A stretch of DNA of 64,000 nucleotides, from contig NZ_CP054918.1 of NCBI RefSeq assembly GCF_013364195.1, positions 1,539,001 through 1,603,000 of the forward strand, in the 5' to 3' direction. The number at the start of each line of letters is the position of its first letter. The first letter of the stretch is position 1. The stretch comes from Streptomyces sp. NA04227. GTDB lineage: Bacteria; Actinomycetota; Actinomycetes; Streptomycetales; Streptomycetaceae. Positions 16,788 to 28,151 of the stretch are shown here, piece by piece. The notes under the pieces are model-generated. The model was not told where the DNA came from and did not search any database. It was given only the letters and a program-made list of their open reading frames with translations. The position numbers were made by a program, and so were the translations under genes.

Positions 16788-16802
16788 GATCGATCATCGA
16801 TC
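16788..16802. promoter_or_regulatory. Perfect palindrome upstream of aceE
   Basis: gatcgat, a central c, then atcgatc form a 15-base perfect palindrome about 105 bases before the aceE start. It could be an operator for the neighbouring GntR regulator or another factor controlling pyruvate dehydrogenase. Confidence 0.45.
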
Positions 16803-16908
16803 GGGGTTTTACAGTCGGTCCCGGTGTTCCCGATCGGGGCGCCACCGCCCTGTCCTGCCAAAGACCTGGGGCGCACCCCTACCCCCCTTTCGACCGGAAG
16901 GCGGCGTC

Positions 16909-19623
<2,715 letters not shown>

Positions 19624-19646
19624 GTCCGGGGGCGCCATGGGCCACG

Positions 19647-19680
19647 GGGGCCGTGCGGACGAGCGGGTTCGCACGGCCCC
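19647..19680 (+). terminator. Terminator after aceE
   Basis: ggggccgtgcg (19647-19657) pairs perfectly with cgcacggcccc (19670-19680), 23 bases past the stop. Confidence 0.75.
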
Positions 19681-19745
19681 TGTCCGTATGCCCCCGTCCG
19701 TACATCCCTGTCCGTACGCCCCCGTCCGTATGTCCTGTCGGCATG
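19681..19745. repeat. Short direct repeats after aceE
   Basis: About two and a half units of a ~28-bp repeat containing tgtccgta and cccccgtccgta lie directly after the aceE terminator. They appear non-coding. Confidence 0.55.
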
Positions 19746-19807
19746 CCCCGGTCACGGCCCGGCCGAGGAGTGCCGGACGGCGGTAGTGCCGGAACGCGGT
19801 CGGACGA

Positions 19808-19999
19808 TCAGGCGTGCTGCGGCACCTCGTCCTTCAGGGACTCACGGATCTGCTTCCTCAGATCCAGACTGTCGGCGTGCGAGTGCACGGAGACCGCGTG
19901 CTCGGCGGCCGCGCGGACGACCTCTTCCTCTTCACCGGTGATGGTGAGCGTGCAGTTCATCTCGCTGGGGAATTCTCGACAGTCGGCTACTTTGCGCAT
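19808..19999 (-). CDS. DUF1059 domain protein (63 aa)
   Basis: MRKVADCREFPSEMNCTLTITGEEEEVV at the start, then AAAEHAVSVHSHADS and a charged end, match the small DUF1059 family, whose members carry two conserved cysteines (Cys7 and Cys16 here) and conserved histidines. The biochemical role is not established. The start ATG 19999 is preceded by aaagaggga. It is convergent with aceE and divergent from the DUF4240-like gene at 20172. No signal peptide is visible, so it is probably cytoplasmic. Confidence 0.85.
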   Translation of the reverse strand: MRKVADCREFPSEMNCTLTITGEEEEVVRAAAEHAVSVHSHADSLDLRKQIRESLKDEVPQHA

Positions 20000-20171
20000 G
20001 ATGAACTCCCTCTTTCCTGTTCATCTCTTTACGACTGCTCATGAGCGCCTGTGAGTACCCGGGACCCCTCACGCTCATTTGTTCCATTTCAGGCTATACC
20101 CAGCAGTTGATCACTCCGAGGCGAGAGTTCCGAGTGCGCGGCACCCCGCCAGGGACGATGCTGGTGCCGTG

Positions 20172-20690
20172 ATGGAAGAGCAGGAGTTCTGGGAGATCGT
20201 GGACAGCACCCGCGAGGACGCCGAGGGCGACCCCGAGGACCAGGCCGACCTGCTCGTCGACCGGCTGCTCGGGCTGGACCCGGAGGCCGTGCTCGACTTC
20301 TCCCGTCACTTCGAGTCCCGCTACAACCGCGCCTACCGCTGGGACCTGTGGGGCGCCGCCGCGGTACTCCTCGACGGCGCGGGCGACGACACCTTCGACT
20401 TCTTCCGCTGCTGGCTGATCGGCCAGGGCCGGGAGGTCCTGGAGGGCGCGCTGCACGACCCGGACTCCCTCGCCGTCCACCTGGACACCTTCGACGAGGA
20501 CGTGGACGGCGACGGCGAGGAACTCGGCTACGCCGCCGACGAGGCCTACGAGCAGCTCACCGGCACCGTCGCCCCCGACCTCGGCCTGCCGCCGCCCCCG
20601 CCGGAGCCGGAGGGCACCCCTCTCGACATGGAGAACGACGACGCGCTGGCGGCGGCGTACCCGAAGCTGTGGGAGCGGTTCCGGGGCTGA
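20172..20690 (+). CDS. DUF4240 domain-containing protein
   Basis: A 172-residue acidic protein from ATG 20172 (a GTG directly precedes it). MEEQEFWEIVDSTREDAEGDPEDQ at the N-terminus, then FSRHFESRYNRAYRWDLWGAA and FDFFRCWLIGQGREV, match the DUF4240 pattern of Streptomyces proteins. The C-terminus is proline-rich before LAAAYPKLWERFRG. The function is unknown; the protein is soluble, with no membrane segment. It is convergent with the acetyltransferase gene, and about 90 bp without other features separate their ends. Confidence 0.85.
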   Translation: MEEQEFWEIVDSTREDAEGDPEDQADLLVDRLLGLDPEAVLDFSRHFESRYNRAYRWDLWGAAAVLLDGAGDDTFDFFRCWLIGQGREVLEGALHDPDSLAVHLDTFDEDVDGDGEELGYAADEAYEQLTGTVAPDLGLPPPPPEPEGTPLDMENDDALAAAYPKLWERFRG

Positions 20691-20782
20691 GGGCGGTCGG
20701 GGGCCCGGTGGTGCGGCGGTGACCGTCGACATGTCTGTCCGCAGGCTGGCTCTCCGCGGTCTGGCTGCCCTCAGGGCGCGGC

Positions 20783-21355
20783 TCAGAGCAGGCTGCGCCC
20801 CATGAGTACGTCGTCCACGTACTGGCCGTCGAGGAAGACCTCTTCCGGCAGTACGCCCTCGACCACGAAGCCCTCGGAGGCGTACAGCGCACGCGCGGGA
20901 GCGTTGTATCCGAGGACGCGCAGCGTGATCCGGCGTGCGCCCCGCTCGCGAGCGAGATCGCACGCGGCGCGCAGCAGGGCGCGGGCCACTCCCGTCCCCC
21001 GCGCCCAGTCCGCGACGAGCAGTCCCTGGATCTGCTGGACGTGCGCGTTGCAGGGATGCGAGGACGCGACCAGCCGGATGTACCCGGCGACCCGGCCGCC
21101 CGCCCGGCCGCCCGCCCGGCCCTCGCGCTTGCGCCACAACCGGCGCCGCGCCTCGCGCTCCGGCTCCTGCCCGGCCGGCGCGTCGATCTCGGCCACCAAC
21201 ACGTCCTGAACCGGGGTCCGTTCGGTGAAGAACGCGTGGTGCGGGGAGTCGGGGCGGGCCATCACGGAGTGCAGCGGGGACCACAACTCGTAGTCCAGCG
21301 CGGCGAGTTGCGCACCGTCGGCGATCCGGGCGGGACGGATGAGGGGCTCGGGCAT
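20783..21355 (-). CDS. GNAT-family N-acetyltransferase
   Basis: A 190-residue protein from ATG 21355 (MPEPLIRPARIADGAQLAALD). The GNAT fold is seen in IQGLLVADWARGTGVARALLRAA, the acetyl-CoA binding loop (motif A), followed by LRVLGYNAPARALYASEGF (motif B). A Gly/Arg-rich insertion (GRAGGRAGGRVAGY) lies before motif A. The enzyme would transfer an acetyl group from acetyl-CoA to an unknown amine. The frame is open further upstream into the tyrosinase region but without coding sense. It is the last gene before the melC operon and on the same strand, ~90 bp beyond the melC2 stop. Confidence 0.88.
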   Translation of the reverse strand: MPEPLIRPARIADGAQLAALDYELWSPLHSVMARPDSPHHAFFTERTPVQDVLVAEIDAPAGQEPEREARRRLWRKREGRAGGRAGGRVAGYIRLVASSHPCNAHVQQIQGLLVADWARGTGVARALLRAACDLARERGARRITLRVLGYNAPARALYASEGFVVEGVLPEEVFLDGQYVDDVLMGRSLL

Positions 21356-21446
21356 CCGGTCACTATGCCAGCGGGGGACGGCGCCGGACCAGCGGCTTTC
21401 CGCTCCCGCGCAGGCGCCCTGCTCACCCCTCGCCACTCGCTCCTGG

Positions 21447-22958
21447 CTACTCGCCCGAGTCCTCGGAACCCTCAGAGCCCTCGGAACCCTCTGAGCCCTC
21501 TGAGCCCTCTGAGCCCTCTGAGCCCTCTGAGCCCTCGGCGCCAGTGTCTTCCTCGGAGCCTTCGCCGCCCGCGTCCTCCTCGGTGTCGTACCGGTAGAAC
21601 CGTGTGTGGTCGAGCATGTCGGCCGGGGTGACGTTGTCCCAGGGCCGCATCGGCTCGTTGAGGCTGACCACATCGCGTGTGCGGCGGGTGGGCAGGTAGC
21701 CGGAGTCGGGGTGCAGAGCCTGCCACTCGACCCAGAGCTTGTCGATGAAGCAGTGGTGCAGCCAGAAGACCGGGTCGTTCGGCGAGGCGCCGGTGGCCAT
21801 GTGGCCGTCCACCCAGGTGTGCACCCTGTTGTGCAGGTTGACCCCGCGCCAGCCCTCCATGTGGTTGCGGAATCCCTCGGACCGGCTGTTCCAGGGCGCC
21901 TCGTCGTAGACGGGCATCGCGAGTACCCGGTCGACCTCGGCGCGGGTGGGCAGTCGCCGGTTCCGGCCGCCGCCGCCGAGCGAACGGCGCAGGAAGTCCC
22001 GCGAGTCCACCCGGACGTTCATCTGCCAGCGGCCGCCGCCGAAGGCGAAGGGGCCGGTCTCGACCTGGCTGTCATCGGACCGCCCGGTGCCGCCCATGAA
22101 GTCGTCCGCCCACAGGCTGGAGTCGATGTCGCGGTCTGCCGTCCAGTCCCAGTACGGCAGTTCCACGCTCGGCTCTATCCGCTGCAGTTCCCCCTCGAAC
22201 TCCAGGAGGAACTGACGGTGCCAGGGCATGAACGACGGGCCGCGGTGGGCGTACCGGGGTCCGCCGTCCCTGTCGCCCATCACGAATTCCTGGTGCGTGT
22301 CGATGAAGCAGTGGTGCAGCCAGAAGACCGGGTCGTTCGGCGAGGCGCCGGTGGCCATGTGGCCGTCCACCCAGGTGTGCACCCTGTTGTGCAGGTTGAC
22401 CCCGCGCCAGCCCTCCATGTGGTTGCGGAATCCCTCGGACCGGCTGTTCCAGGGCGCCTCGTCGTAGACGGGCATCGCGAGTACCCGGTCGACCTCGGCG
22501 CGGGTGGGCAGTCGCCGGTTCCGGCCGCCGCCGCCGAGCGAACGGCGCAGGAAGTCCCGCGAGTCCACCCGGACGTTCATCTGCCAGCGGCCGCCGCCGA
22601 AGGCGAAGGGGCCGGTCTCGACCTGGCTGTCATCGGACCGCCCGGTGCCGCCCATGAAGTCGTCCGCCCACAGGCTGGAGTCGATGTCGCGGTCTGCCGT
22701 CCAGTCCCAGTACGGCAGTTCCACGCTCGGCTCTATCCGCTGCAGTTCCCCCTCGAACTCCAGGAGGAACTGACGGTGCCAGGGCATGAACGACGGGCCG
22801 CGGTGGGCGTACCGGGGTCCGCCGTCCCTGTCGCCCATCACGAATTCCTGGTGCGTCCGGACGAACCTGTCGTAGCCCCCCGCTTGCTTGAGCTCCAGCA
22901 GGGCCTCGACGAAGTTGCTCTTCTCCGTGGCGGTGAGTGTCGCCTGGTTCTTGCGCAT
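21447..22958 (-). CDS. melC2: Tyrosinase with an internally duplicated copper core
   Basis: Tyrosinase oxidises tyrosine and other phenols to quinones that form melanin; normal Streptomyces MelC2 is ~275 residues, but this frame has 503. Residues 35-220 (T35 to D220, ending HHCFID) are repeated as residues 221-406, and DNA 22299-22856 and 21741-22298 look identical. Each copy has a full binuclear copper site: His36, His52, His61 and His190, His194, His216, repeated at 222, 238, 247 and 376, 380, 402. The normal N-terminal 34 residues and C-terminus (KLWVEWQALHPDSGYLP) flank the pair once. The extreme C-terminus is an acidic GSE repeat. It is preceded by melC1, 45 bp upstream. It may be a real recent duplication or an assembly error. 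Confidence 0.95.
   Translation of the reverse strand: MRKNQATLTATEKSNFVEALLELKQAGGYDRFVRTHQEFVMGDRDGGPRYAHRGPSFMPWHRQFLLEFEGELQRIEPSVELPYWDWTADRDIDSSLWADDFMGGTGRSDDSQVETGPFAFGGGRWQMNVRVDSRDFLRRSLGGGGRNRRLPTRAEVDRVLAMPVYDEAPWNSRSEGFRNHMEGWRGVNLHNRVHTWVDGHMATGASPNDPVFWLHHCFIDTHQEFVMGDRDGGPRYAHRGPSFMPWHRQFLLEFEGELQRIEPSVELPYWDWTADRDIDSSLWADDFMGGTGRSDDSQVETGPFAFGGGRWQMNVRVDSRDFLRRSLGGGGRNRRLPTRAEVDRVLAMPVYDEAPWNSRSEGFRNHMEGWRGVNLHNRVHTWVDGHMATGASPNDPVFWLHHCFIDKLWVEWQALHPDSGYLPTRRTRDVVSLNEPMRPWDNVTPADMLDHTRFYRYDTEEDAGGEGSEEDTGAEGSEGSEGSEGSEGSEGSEGSEGSEDSGE
21461..21532 (-). repeat. 9-bp tandem repeat encoding the GSE tail of tyrosinase
   Basis: About eight 9-base units of type cctctgagc encode consecutive Gly-Ser-Glu triplets at the tyrosinase C-terminus. 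The central units are identical, a typical substrate for slippage. Confidence 0.9.
21741..22298. repeat. 558-bp tandem repeat, copy 1 (inside melC2)
   Basis: The segment matches 22299-22856 base for base as far as I can read, with the same orientation and no spacer. 558 bp is 186 codons, so frame is kept. The flanks differ immediately outside, with only about one base of shared sequence at the junction. Confidence 0.95.
22299..22856. repeat. 558-bp tandem repeat, copy 2 (inside melC2)
   Basis: The second, directly adjoining copy of 21741-22298. On the coding strand this copy is translated first and carries the first copper-site histidine set. Confidence 0.95.
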
Positions 22959-23003
22959 GCGCGTCCTCTTCGTTGTCGCTCGGTGTCGCTCGTTGCGGGC
23001 CGG

Positions 23004-23462
23004 TCAGCCGAGGGGTATGAGCTTGGCTCCGTCGAGCTCGTCGACGGCGGCGCGGGCGACATCCCGCAGGTCGTCGAAGACCTGGTAGTGGTTCAGGACG
23101 CTGACCCAGGTCCCGTCCGCGTTCCGCATCACGTGCAGTTCCTTGCCGTCGACCGTGATCCGGACGCCCGGGTCGCCGTGCCCGGCGTGTCCGCCGTGAC
23201 CGTGGTGTCCCTGCCCCTGGCCGGGGCCGTGGGCCTCACCCGTCCCCACGGTCTTGCGGCCCTCGATGCGGCGGCCCTTGTACATCTCGTCGAACAGGAG
23301 GGTCCCGTCCGCGTCCTTGCCGACCGGTTCCGCATCCTCGGGCAGCACGGCCAGGGCCACGGGCGTGAGCGCCGCGGCGCCCACGAGCGCGACGGCGGAG
23401 CCGAGCAGGATGCGGCGGCGGGTCCGGTCCGCGGTGCGGTGCTTGGAGGGTTGTCCGGTCAT
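23004..23462 (-). CDS. melC1: Tyrosinase copper chaperone MelC1
   Basis: A 152-residue protein from ATG 23462, preceded by aaggga. The twin-arginine signal ([14 protein letters not shown], then a hydrophobic stretch) is typical of MelC1, which also carries the copper-free tyrosinase out through the Tat pathway. The body is His-rich ([15 protein letters not shown]) and has [25 protein letters not shown], matching the tyrosinase co-factor family. MelC1 binds MelC2, delivers copper and is needed for activity and export. The gene is first in the operon, with melC2 45 bp downstream. How it pairs with a doubled MelC2 is an open question. No clear promoter was found in the 270-bp gap upstream. Confidence 0.93.
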   Translation of the reverse strand: MTGQPSKHRTADRTRRRILLGSAVALVGAAALTPVALAVLPEDAEPVGKDADGTLLFDEMYKGRRIEGRKTVGTGEAHGPGQGQGHHGHGGHAGHGDPGVRITVDGKELHVMRNADGTWVSVLNHYQVFDDLRDVARAAVDELDGAKLIPLG

Positions 23463-23734
23463 GTCGTCGTGGTCCCTTTCACAGCCGAATATGCCAAGAC
23501 CATGATCTGGAGGCATACATGAGGATTTGCTGAAGTAGCCGACGTAGGGGACCTCCGGGAACAGGACGCATCTCACGCCGGGAAGCCGGAACCGTGCCAC
23601 AAGGCCGCCCTGTCCCTCCGTACGGGGACCAACTCCATTTCCTGGTCCAGGAGTTGACCTTCGAGGGAACTCGTCCGGGTCCCACCGGACCAGCCTCGTG
23701 GCCACCCCTGGGCCGATGCGAGAGGATGCCCGCC

Positions 23735-24634
23735 ATGCGTATCGCGGTCGCCGGTTCGTCCGGACTCATCGGCAGTGCACTCGTCCGCTCACTGAAGGCC
23801 GACGGGCACCAGGTGCTCCGGCTGGTACGGCGGGAACCGAGCGGTGGTGACGAGGTCCGCTGGGATCCGGAACGCCAGCAGGTGGACACGGACGGGCTCC
23901 TGGGCTGCGAGGCGGTGGTCAATCTCGCCGGGGCGGGCGTCGGCGACCGTCGCTGGACCGAGGAGTACAAGCGGGTGATCCGCGACAGCCGGGTGCTCGG
24001 CACGGCCACCCTCGCCACGGCCGTCGCCGCCCTCGACCCGGCGCCGCGGGTCTTCGTCTGCGGCAGCGCGGTCGGGTACTACGGCGACACCGGCGAGCAA
24101 GTCGTCGACGAGGACGCGCCCGCGGGCGAGGGGTTCCTGCCGGGTGTCTGCGTGGAGTGGGAGCAGGCGACGGCTCCGGCGCGGGAGGCGGGCGTACGAA
24201 CCGTTCTGCCGCGCACCGGACTTGTGGTGGCCCGCGAGGGCGGCGCCTGGCAGCGGCTCTTCCCGCTGTTCCGGGCGGGACTCGGCGGGCGGCTCGGCAA
24301 CGGGCGGCAGTACTGGAGCTTCATCTCCCTGACCGACGAGATCGCCGCCCTCAGGCATCTCATCGCCACCGAGGAGTTGTCAGGACCGGTGAACCTGACG
24401 GCACCGCACCCGGTGACCAACCGCGAGGCGACGGCGACCATGGGCCGGGTGCTGCGGCGGCCGACACCGTTTCCGGTTCCGGCTCCCGCGCTGCGCCTGG
24501 TACTCGGCGAGATGGCGGCCGACGTGCTCGGCAGCACCCGGGCCCGGCCCACCCGGCTCACCGCGTCCGGATTCCGCTTCACCCACCCGCAGTTCGAGGA
24601 CGCGATCCGGGCGGCGCTGAACAAGTCGAGCTGA
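23735..24634 (+). CDS. TIGR01777-type NAD(P)-binding epimerase
   Basis: A 299-residue protein from ATG 23735 ([20 protein letters not shown]); the frame is open upstream to 23594, but the Rossmann glycine motif (GSSGLIG, residues 8-14) fixes the natural start. Landmarks such as [29 protein letters not shown] and [30 protein letters not shown] belong to the TIGR01777/SDR39U1 family of short-chain dehydrogenase-like proteins, whose substrate is not established. It diverges from melC1 and is followed by a 317-bp gap before the next gene, so it is probably monocistronic. Confidence 0.9.
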   Translation: MRIAVAGSSGLIGSALVRSLKADGHQVLRLVRREPSGGDEVRWDPERQQVDTDGLLGCEAVVNLAGAGVGDRRWTEEYKRVIRDSRVLGTATLATAVAALDPAPRVFVCGSAVGYYGDTGEQVVDEDAPAGEGFLPGVCVEWEQATAPAREAGVRTVLPRTGLVVAREGGAWQRLFPLFRAGLGGRLGNGRQYWSFISLTDEIAALRHLIATEELSGPVNLTAPHPVTNREATATMGRVLRRPTPFPVPAPALRLVLGEMAADVLGSTRARPTRLTASGFRFTHPQFEDAIRAALNKSS

Positions 24635-24951
24635 ACAAGTCGACGTGAGGGATACGCCGACGAGCAGGGAGCACCAACAGGGCGCCGACGGGGACCAGTA
24701 GGGACCCACAGGAAAAGAAACCGCAAAACCGGTCGGTGCACCCTGCAAACCCCAAGGCGCTCGAAGGGCGCGCACCCTGTGAAAACGCCCCCTTGCACGC
24801 CGTACGAGCCCCCTTGTGCCACCGTGCCCCGGTCGGTGCGCGACCCCAAGCGGACGGAGCGGTTCCTACCCTCGTAGGCCAACTCGGGTATTGGGCTGCT
24901 CTGTTGGGGGCATGAGGTTCCCACCAGCCACCCGACCTCGGGGAGGGGCAC
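24635..24951. other. Gap before the flavin oxidoreductase
   Basis: 317 bp. The first bases repeat ctgaacaagtcga, continuing the coding end at 24620-24634. An A-rich patch (ggaaaagaaaccgcaaaacc near 24712) stands out. I see no gene, clear promoter or terminator. Confidence 0.4.
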
Positions 24952-26295
24952 GTGCGGGAGCCTGTGCGTCGTGCGGATGTCGTCGTCGTGGGAGCCGGGA
25001 TCGCGGGACTGAACGCCGCCCATCGGCTGACCGAGGCGGGGCTGGACGTCCTCGTCCTGGAGGCGGGGCCCACGGTCGGCGGCCGAATGTCCACCGAGGA
25101 CGTGGACGGCTTCCGGCTCGACCGGATCGGGCAGTTGATGTCCGGCGCGTATCCCGAACTGCATCGCAGCACCACCCTGGCCAAGCTGCCACTGCGCCCC
25201 TTCGCCCCGGGTGTCCTGCTGCACAGCGACGGCCGCCACCACCGGGCCGGTGAGGTCGCCGGGCCGCGGCGCACCTGGGGCGCACTCACGGCAGCGCGCG
25301 CCCTCGCGCACGCTCCCCGGGTGCCACGGCCACGGACCGGCCACGGCTTCGCCCCCCTCGGCGGACCGATCGACCAGGCACGCCTGGGAGCCGCCCTCGC
25401 CCGGCTCGCGAGCACCCCGCCACGTCGGCTGCTCGCCCGTCCGGAGGCCACGGCCGCCGAGGCGCTCGCGGCACGCGGGCTCCCGGCCCGGACCCTGGAG
25501 GGCTTCGTACGGCCGCTGCTCGCCGCGCTGCTCTGCGACCCGGAACTGACCAGTTCGAGCCGGGCGGCGGACCTGGCCCTGCACGCCTTCGCCCGCGGCT
25601 CCCTCTGTCTGCCCGAGGGCGGCGCCGACGCCCTGCCCCGCCAACTCGCCGCGGCGCTCCCGGCCGGGACGGTGCGGACCTCGGTCCGCGTCACCTCGGT
25701 CGCCACCACCTCCGTGACCACCGAGCAACACGGCACCCTGCGCTGCCGCGCCGTCCTGGTCGCCACCGACGCCCGCAGCGCCGCAGCGCTCCTGCCCGGG
25801 CTGCGCGTACCCGCGTGCCATCCGGTCACCGTCGTCCACCACACCGCCGACGAGGTCCCGTGCACGGGCTCCGCGCTGGTGCTCGACGCGGACCGGCGCG
25901 GGCCCGTGGCGCACACCGCGGTGGTCAGCGAGATCGACCCGAGCCGGGCGCCGCGGGGCCGGGCGCTGATCACCTCCACCGTGCTCGGCACCCCGCCCGC
26001 GTCCGTCGACCGGGCGGTGCGCGGTCATCTCGCCGCGCTGTACGGCACGTCCACCACCCGCTGGGACCTGCTCGCCGTGCACCACACCCCGCAGGCCGTC
26101 CCGCAGATGAGACCGCCGCACGACCTGCGCCGCTCGGTGCGGCTGCTCGCCGGGCTCTACGTGTGCGGCGACCACCGCGACACCAGCACCGTGCAGGGCG
26201 CGCTGTACTCCGGCCGTCGCGCCGCCCGCGCCGTCCTGCGCGACCTCGGCGTACGCAGCGTCCCCGCCGAGGAGCCCGTACCAGCGGTGGCCTGA
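24952..26295 (+). CDS. FAD-dependent amine oxidase / phytoene desaturase-like oxidoreductase
   Basis: A 447-residue protein from GTG 24952, with a ggggagg stretch upstream. The dinucleotide-binding motif VVVGAGIAGLNAAHRLTEAGLDVLVLEAG at residues 10-38 and the following GGRMSTEDVDGFRLDRIGQ are typical of the NAD(P)/FAD amine oxidase superfamily. The end, YVCGDHRDTSTVQGALYSGRRAA, is the matching C-terminal FAD motif. Substrate specificity cannot be read. No carotenoid genes lie nearby. It is convergent with the HTH regulator gene, with a shared terminator between them. Confidence 0.88.
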   Translation: MREPVRRADVVVVGAGIAGLNAAHRLTEAGLDVLVLEAGPTVGGRMSTEDVDGFRLDRIGQLMSGAYPELHRSTTLAKLPLRPFAPGVLLHSDGRHHRAGEVAGPRRTWGALTAARALAHAPRVPRPRTGHGFAPLGGPIDQARLGAALARLASTPPRRLLARPEATAAEALAARGLPARTLEGFVRPLLAALLCDPELTSSSRAADLALHAFARGSLCLPEGGADALPRQLAAALPAGTVRTSVRVTSVATTSVTTEQHGTLRCRAVLVATDARSAAALLPGLRVPACHPVTVVHHTADEVPCTGSALVLDADRRGPVAHTAVVSEIDPSRAPRGRALITSTVLGTPPASVDRAVRGHLAALYGTSTTRWDLLAVHHTPQAVPQMRPPHDLRRSVRLLAGLYVCGDHRDTSTVQGALYSGRRAARAVLRDLGVRSVPAEEPVPAVA

Positions 26296-26302
26296 ACCGA
26301 CC

Positions 26303-26341
26303 CTCCCGAGCCCGGCCCAACGACCCATCCGGGCCCGGGAG
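26303..26341. terminator. Bidirectional terminator
   Basis: ctcccgagcccgg and ccgggcccgggag pair with one mismatch across a 13-base loop, between the convergent oxidoreductase and HTH-regulator genes. Confidence 0.65.
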
Positions 26342-26368
26342 TTCACGCCCTGTCACCTACGCCGCGGC

Positions 26369-27805
26369 TCAGCCCAGCGCCGCCACCCGGTCCCGGTAAC
26401 CGCGTACCGGAGCGGCGTCGCGGAAGGGTTCCAGCCTGCGCTCGAACTCGCGGACGTACTCCACCGCCCGTACCGACCGCATCTCGGCCGCGTCCTTGGC
26501 CGCCTCGGCACCGAGCGCACAGGCCTGGTCGAGGTCGCCGAGACCGAGGCGGGCCGAGGCGAGGACCACGCGGCAGAACAGACGGCTGCGGGCGTACGCG
26601 GGGGCGCGCAGGTCGAGCGAGCGCTCCGCGTGCAGCGCGGCGGTGCGGTACTGCTGGAGGTCGCGGTGGCAGTGCGCGAACTCGTCGGCGAGCTGGGCCT
26701 CGTCGAAGAACCGTGCCCAGTACGGGACTTCGTCGCCGGGCTTGGCCGACTGCAGGGCGTGCTCGGCGCGCACCAGACTCGCGGCGCTCAGCCGGCTCTC
26801 GCCCAGCACCCCGTGCGCCCGCGCCTCCGCGGCGTGCAACAGGGCCTGCACCAGCGGCGGCACCGAGGCGCCCATGCCCTGCTGCGCGACCCGGGCCAGC
26901 TGCACCGCCTCCCGGCCGTGCCCGAGATAGACCGCCTGCCTGCTCATGGTCACCAGGATGTACGCGCCGTAGGCCCGGTCCCCGGCGGCCTGGGCCAGCC
27001 GCAGCGACTGTACGAAGTAGCGCTGGGCGAGCCCGTGCGCCGCGATGTCGTAAGAGGTCCAGCCCGCGAGGCGGGTGAGGTCGGCGACGGCGCCGAACAG
27101 GCGGCGGCCGGTCTGCTCGCCGTAGTTGCCGCGCAGCATCGGCTCGGCCTCGTGCTCCAGGTACCGCACCAGGGCCTGGCGCGCGTGCCCGCCGCCGTAG
27201 GCGTGGTCCAGGGCGCGGAAGAGCTCGCCGACGGAGCGCAGGGCCGCGACGTCGCCGCCGGAGACCCGCTGGCCCGGAGCGCGCTCGGGCTGGCTGCGCG
27301 GCCGGGGCACGGTGGCACGGCCCTGGACGGGCACCCGCGGGTGCTGCTCGCCGCGGGCGACCCGGTCGTCGGGGCGCCCGATGAGCCAGTCCCGGCTCGG
27401 CACCACCAGACCCGCGGGCGAGAAGGCGATCTTGCGCAGTTCGGCATGGCTGCCGGAGTCCTTGCGCCACAGACCGCCGACGATCTCGACGGCTTCCTCC
27501 GGGGTGGCCGCGAACTCCAGCCCGGCGTAGACCGGCGCCCCGGCGTCGAGGCCGAGGTCCTGGGCGGTGAGCCTGCGCCCGAGGCGGCGGGTGAACACCT
27601 CGGCGATCAGGGCCGGTGTGGTCCCCCGGGGCTGCTGGCCGCGCAGCCATCTGGTGACCGAGGTCTTGTCGTACCGCAGATCGAGCCCGTGCTCCAGGCC
27701 GAGCTGATCGACGCGGCGGGCGAGCCCCGCGTTGGAGAATCCGGCCTCTGCGATGAGTGCGGCGAGCCTGCGGTTCTGCGGTCGCTGCGGGGGTCGTTCG
27801 GTCAT
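26369..27805 (-). CDS. HTH regulator with TPR-like C-terminal region
   Basis: About 478 residues from ATG 27805 ([17 protein letters not shown]); an in-frame start at 27847 is possible. The N-terminus looks like an HTH domain ([19 protein letters not shown] then [25 protein letters not shown]). The rest is helical with repeat-like pieces ([64 protein letters not shown]), suggesting tetratricopeptide repeats. This layout resembles Streptomyces regulators of development and secondary metabolism such as NsdA, but I cannot say that this is that gene. It lies just upstream of, and divergent from, lipB. Confidence 0.85.
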   Translation of the reverse strand: MTERPPQRPQNRRLAALIAEAGFSNAGLARRVDQLGLEHGLDLRYDKTSVTRWLRGQQPRGTTPALIAEVFTRRLGRRLTAQDLGLDAGAPVYAGLEFAATPEEAVEIVGGLWRKDSGSHAELRKIAFSPAGLVVPSRDWLIGRPDDRVARGEQHPRVPVQGRATVPRPRSQPERAPGQRVSGGDVAALRSVGELFRALDHAYGGGHARQALVRYLEHEAEPMLRGNYGEQTGRRLFGAVADLTRLAGWTSYDIAAHGLAQRYFVQSLRLAQAAGDRAYGAYILVTMSRQAVYLGHGREAVQLARVAQQGMGASVPPLVQALLHAAEARAHGVLGESRLSAASLVRAEHALQSAKPGDEVPYWARFFDEAQLADEFAHCHRDLQQYRTAALHAERSLDLRAPAYARSRLFCRVVLASARLGLGDLDQACALGAEAAKDAAEMRSVRAVEYVREFERRLEPFRDAAPVRGYRDRVAALG

Positions 27806-28151
27806 CAGCTGTGCGGTCTCCTGCCGTCCGGGCCGGGGGGTGGTCACGGGGGTTCTGCCTGCCCGGCGAGATCCCGGGAGATCCGTACGGGCCCTGTGGG
27901 AGCACGCCCGGGATCGGTCCCGGGCAGCCCGGGACCGAGGTCACGGGAGTCCCCCACGGCTCGTCCGGCCCCAGGGCCTCGCGAACGGCGCGAATGTAAC
28001 GCTCCGCAATCTCCGCCCCGCCGGTTTCGGCCCGTCTTCATCCCTTCGGGTGAGGAATGCCCCGAGTTCTGACGCGTGTGTGCGAGTCGTACAGTGGCTG
28101 GGGCCGCTCACCGTTACGGGCGGGCCAGGTCTCAGGGAAGAGGGCACGGCC

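Larger units (their letters stand above)
16386..16908. other. aceE upstream region with several inverted repeats
   Basis: The 523-bp gap has an open frame joined to aceE, but it lacks coding character before 16909. The first half is C-rich with no feature seen. The second half is locally AT-richer and holds two symmetric elements listed separately, so it is probably the promoter and operator region of aceE. Confidence 0.5.

Noticed and set aside
16399..16908. N-terminal extension of aceE
   Set aside because: The open frame upstream of GTG 16909 lacks family resemblance, and a good ribosome-binding site sits just before 16909.
21606..23522. 638-codon frame on the plus strand across melC2-melC1
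   Set aside because: Antisense shadow of the tyrosinase operon; its internal repeat simply mirrors the melC2 duplication.
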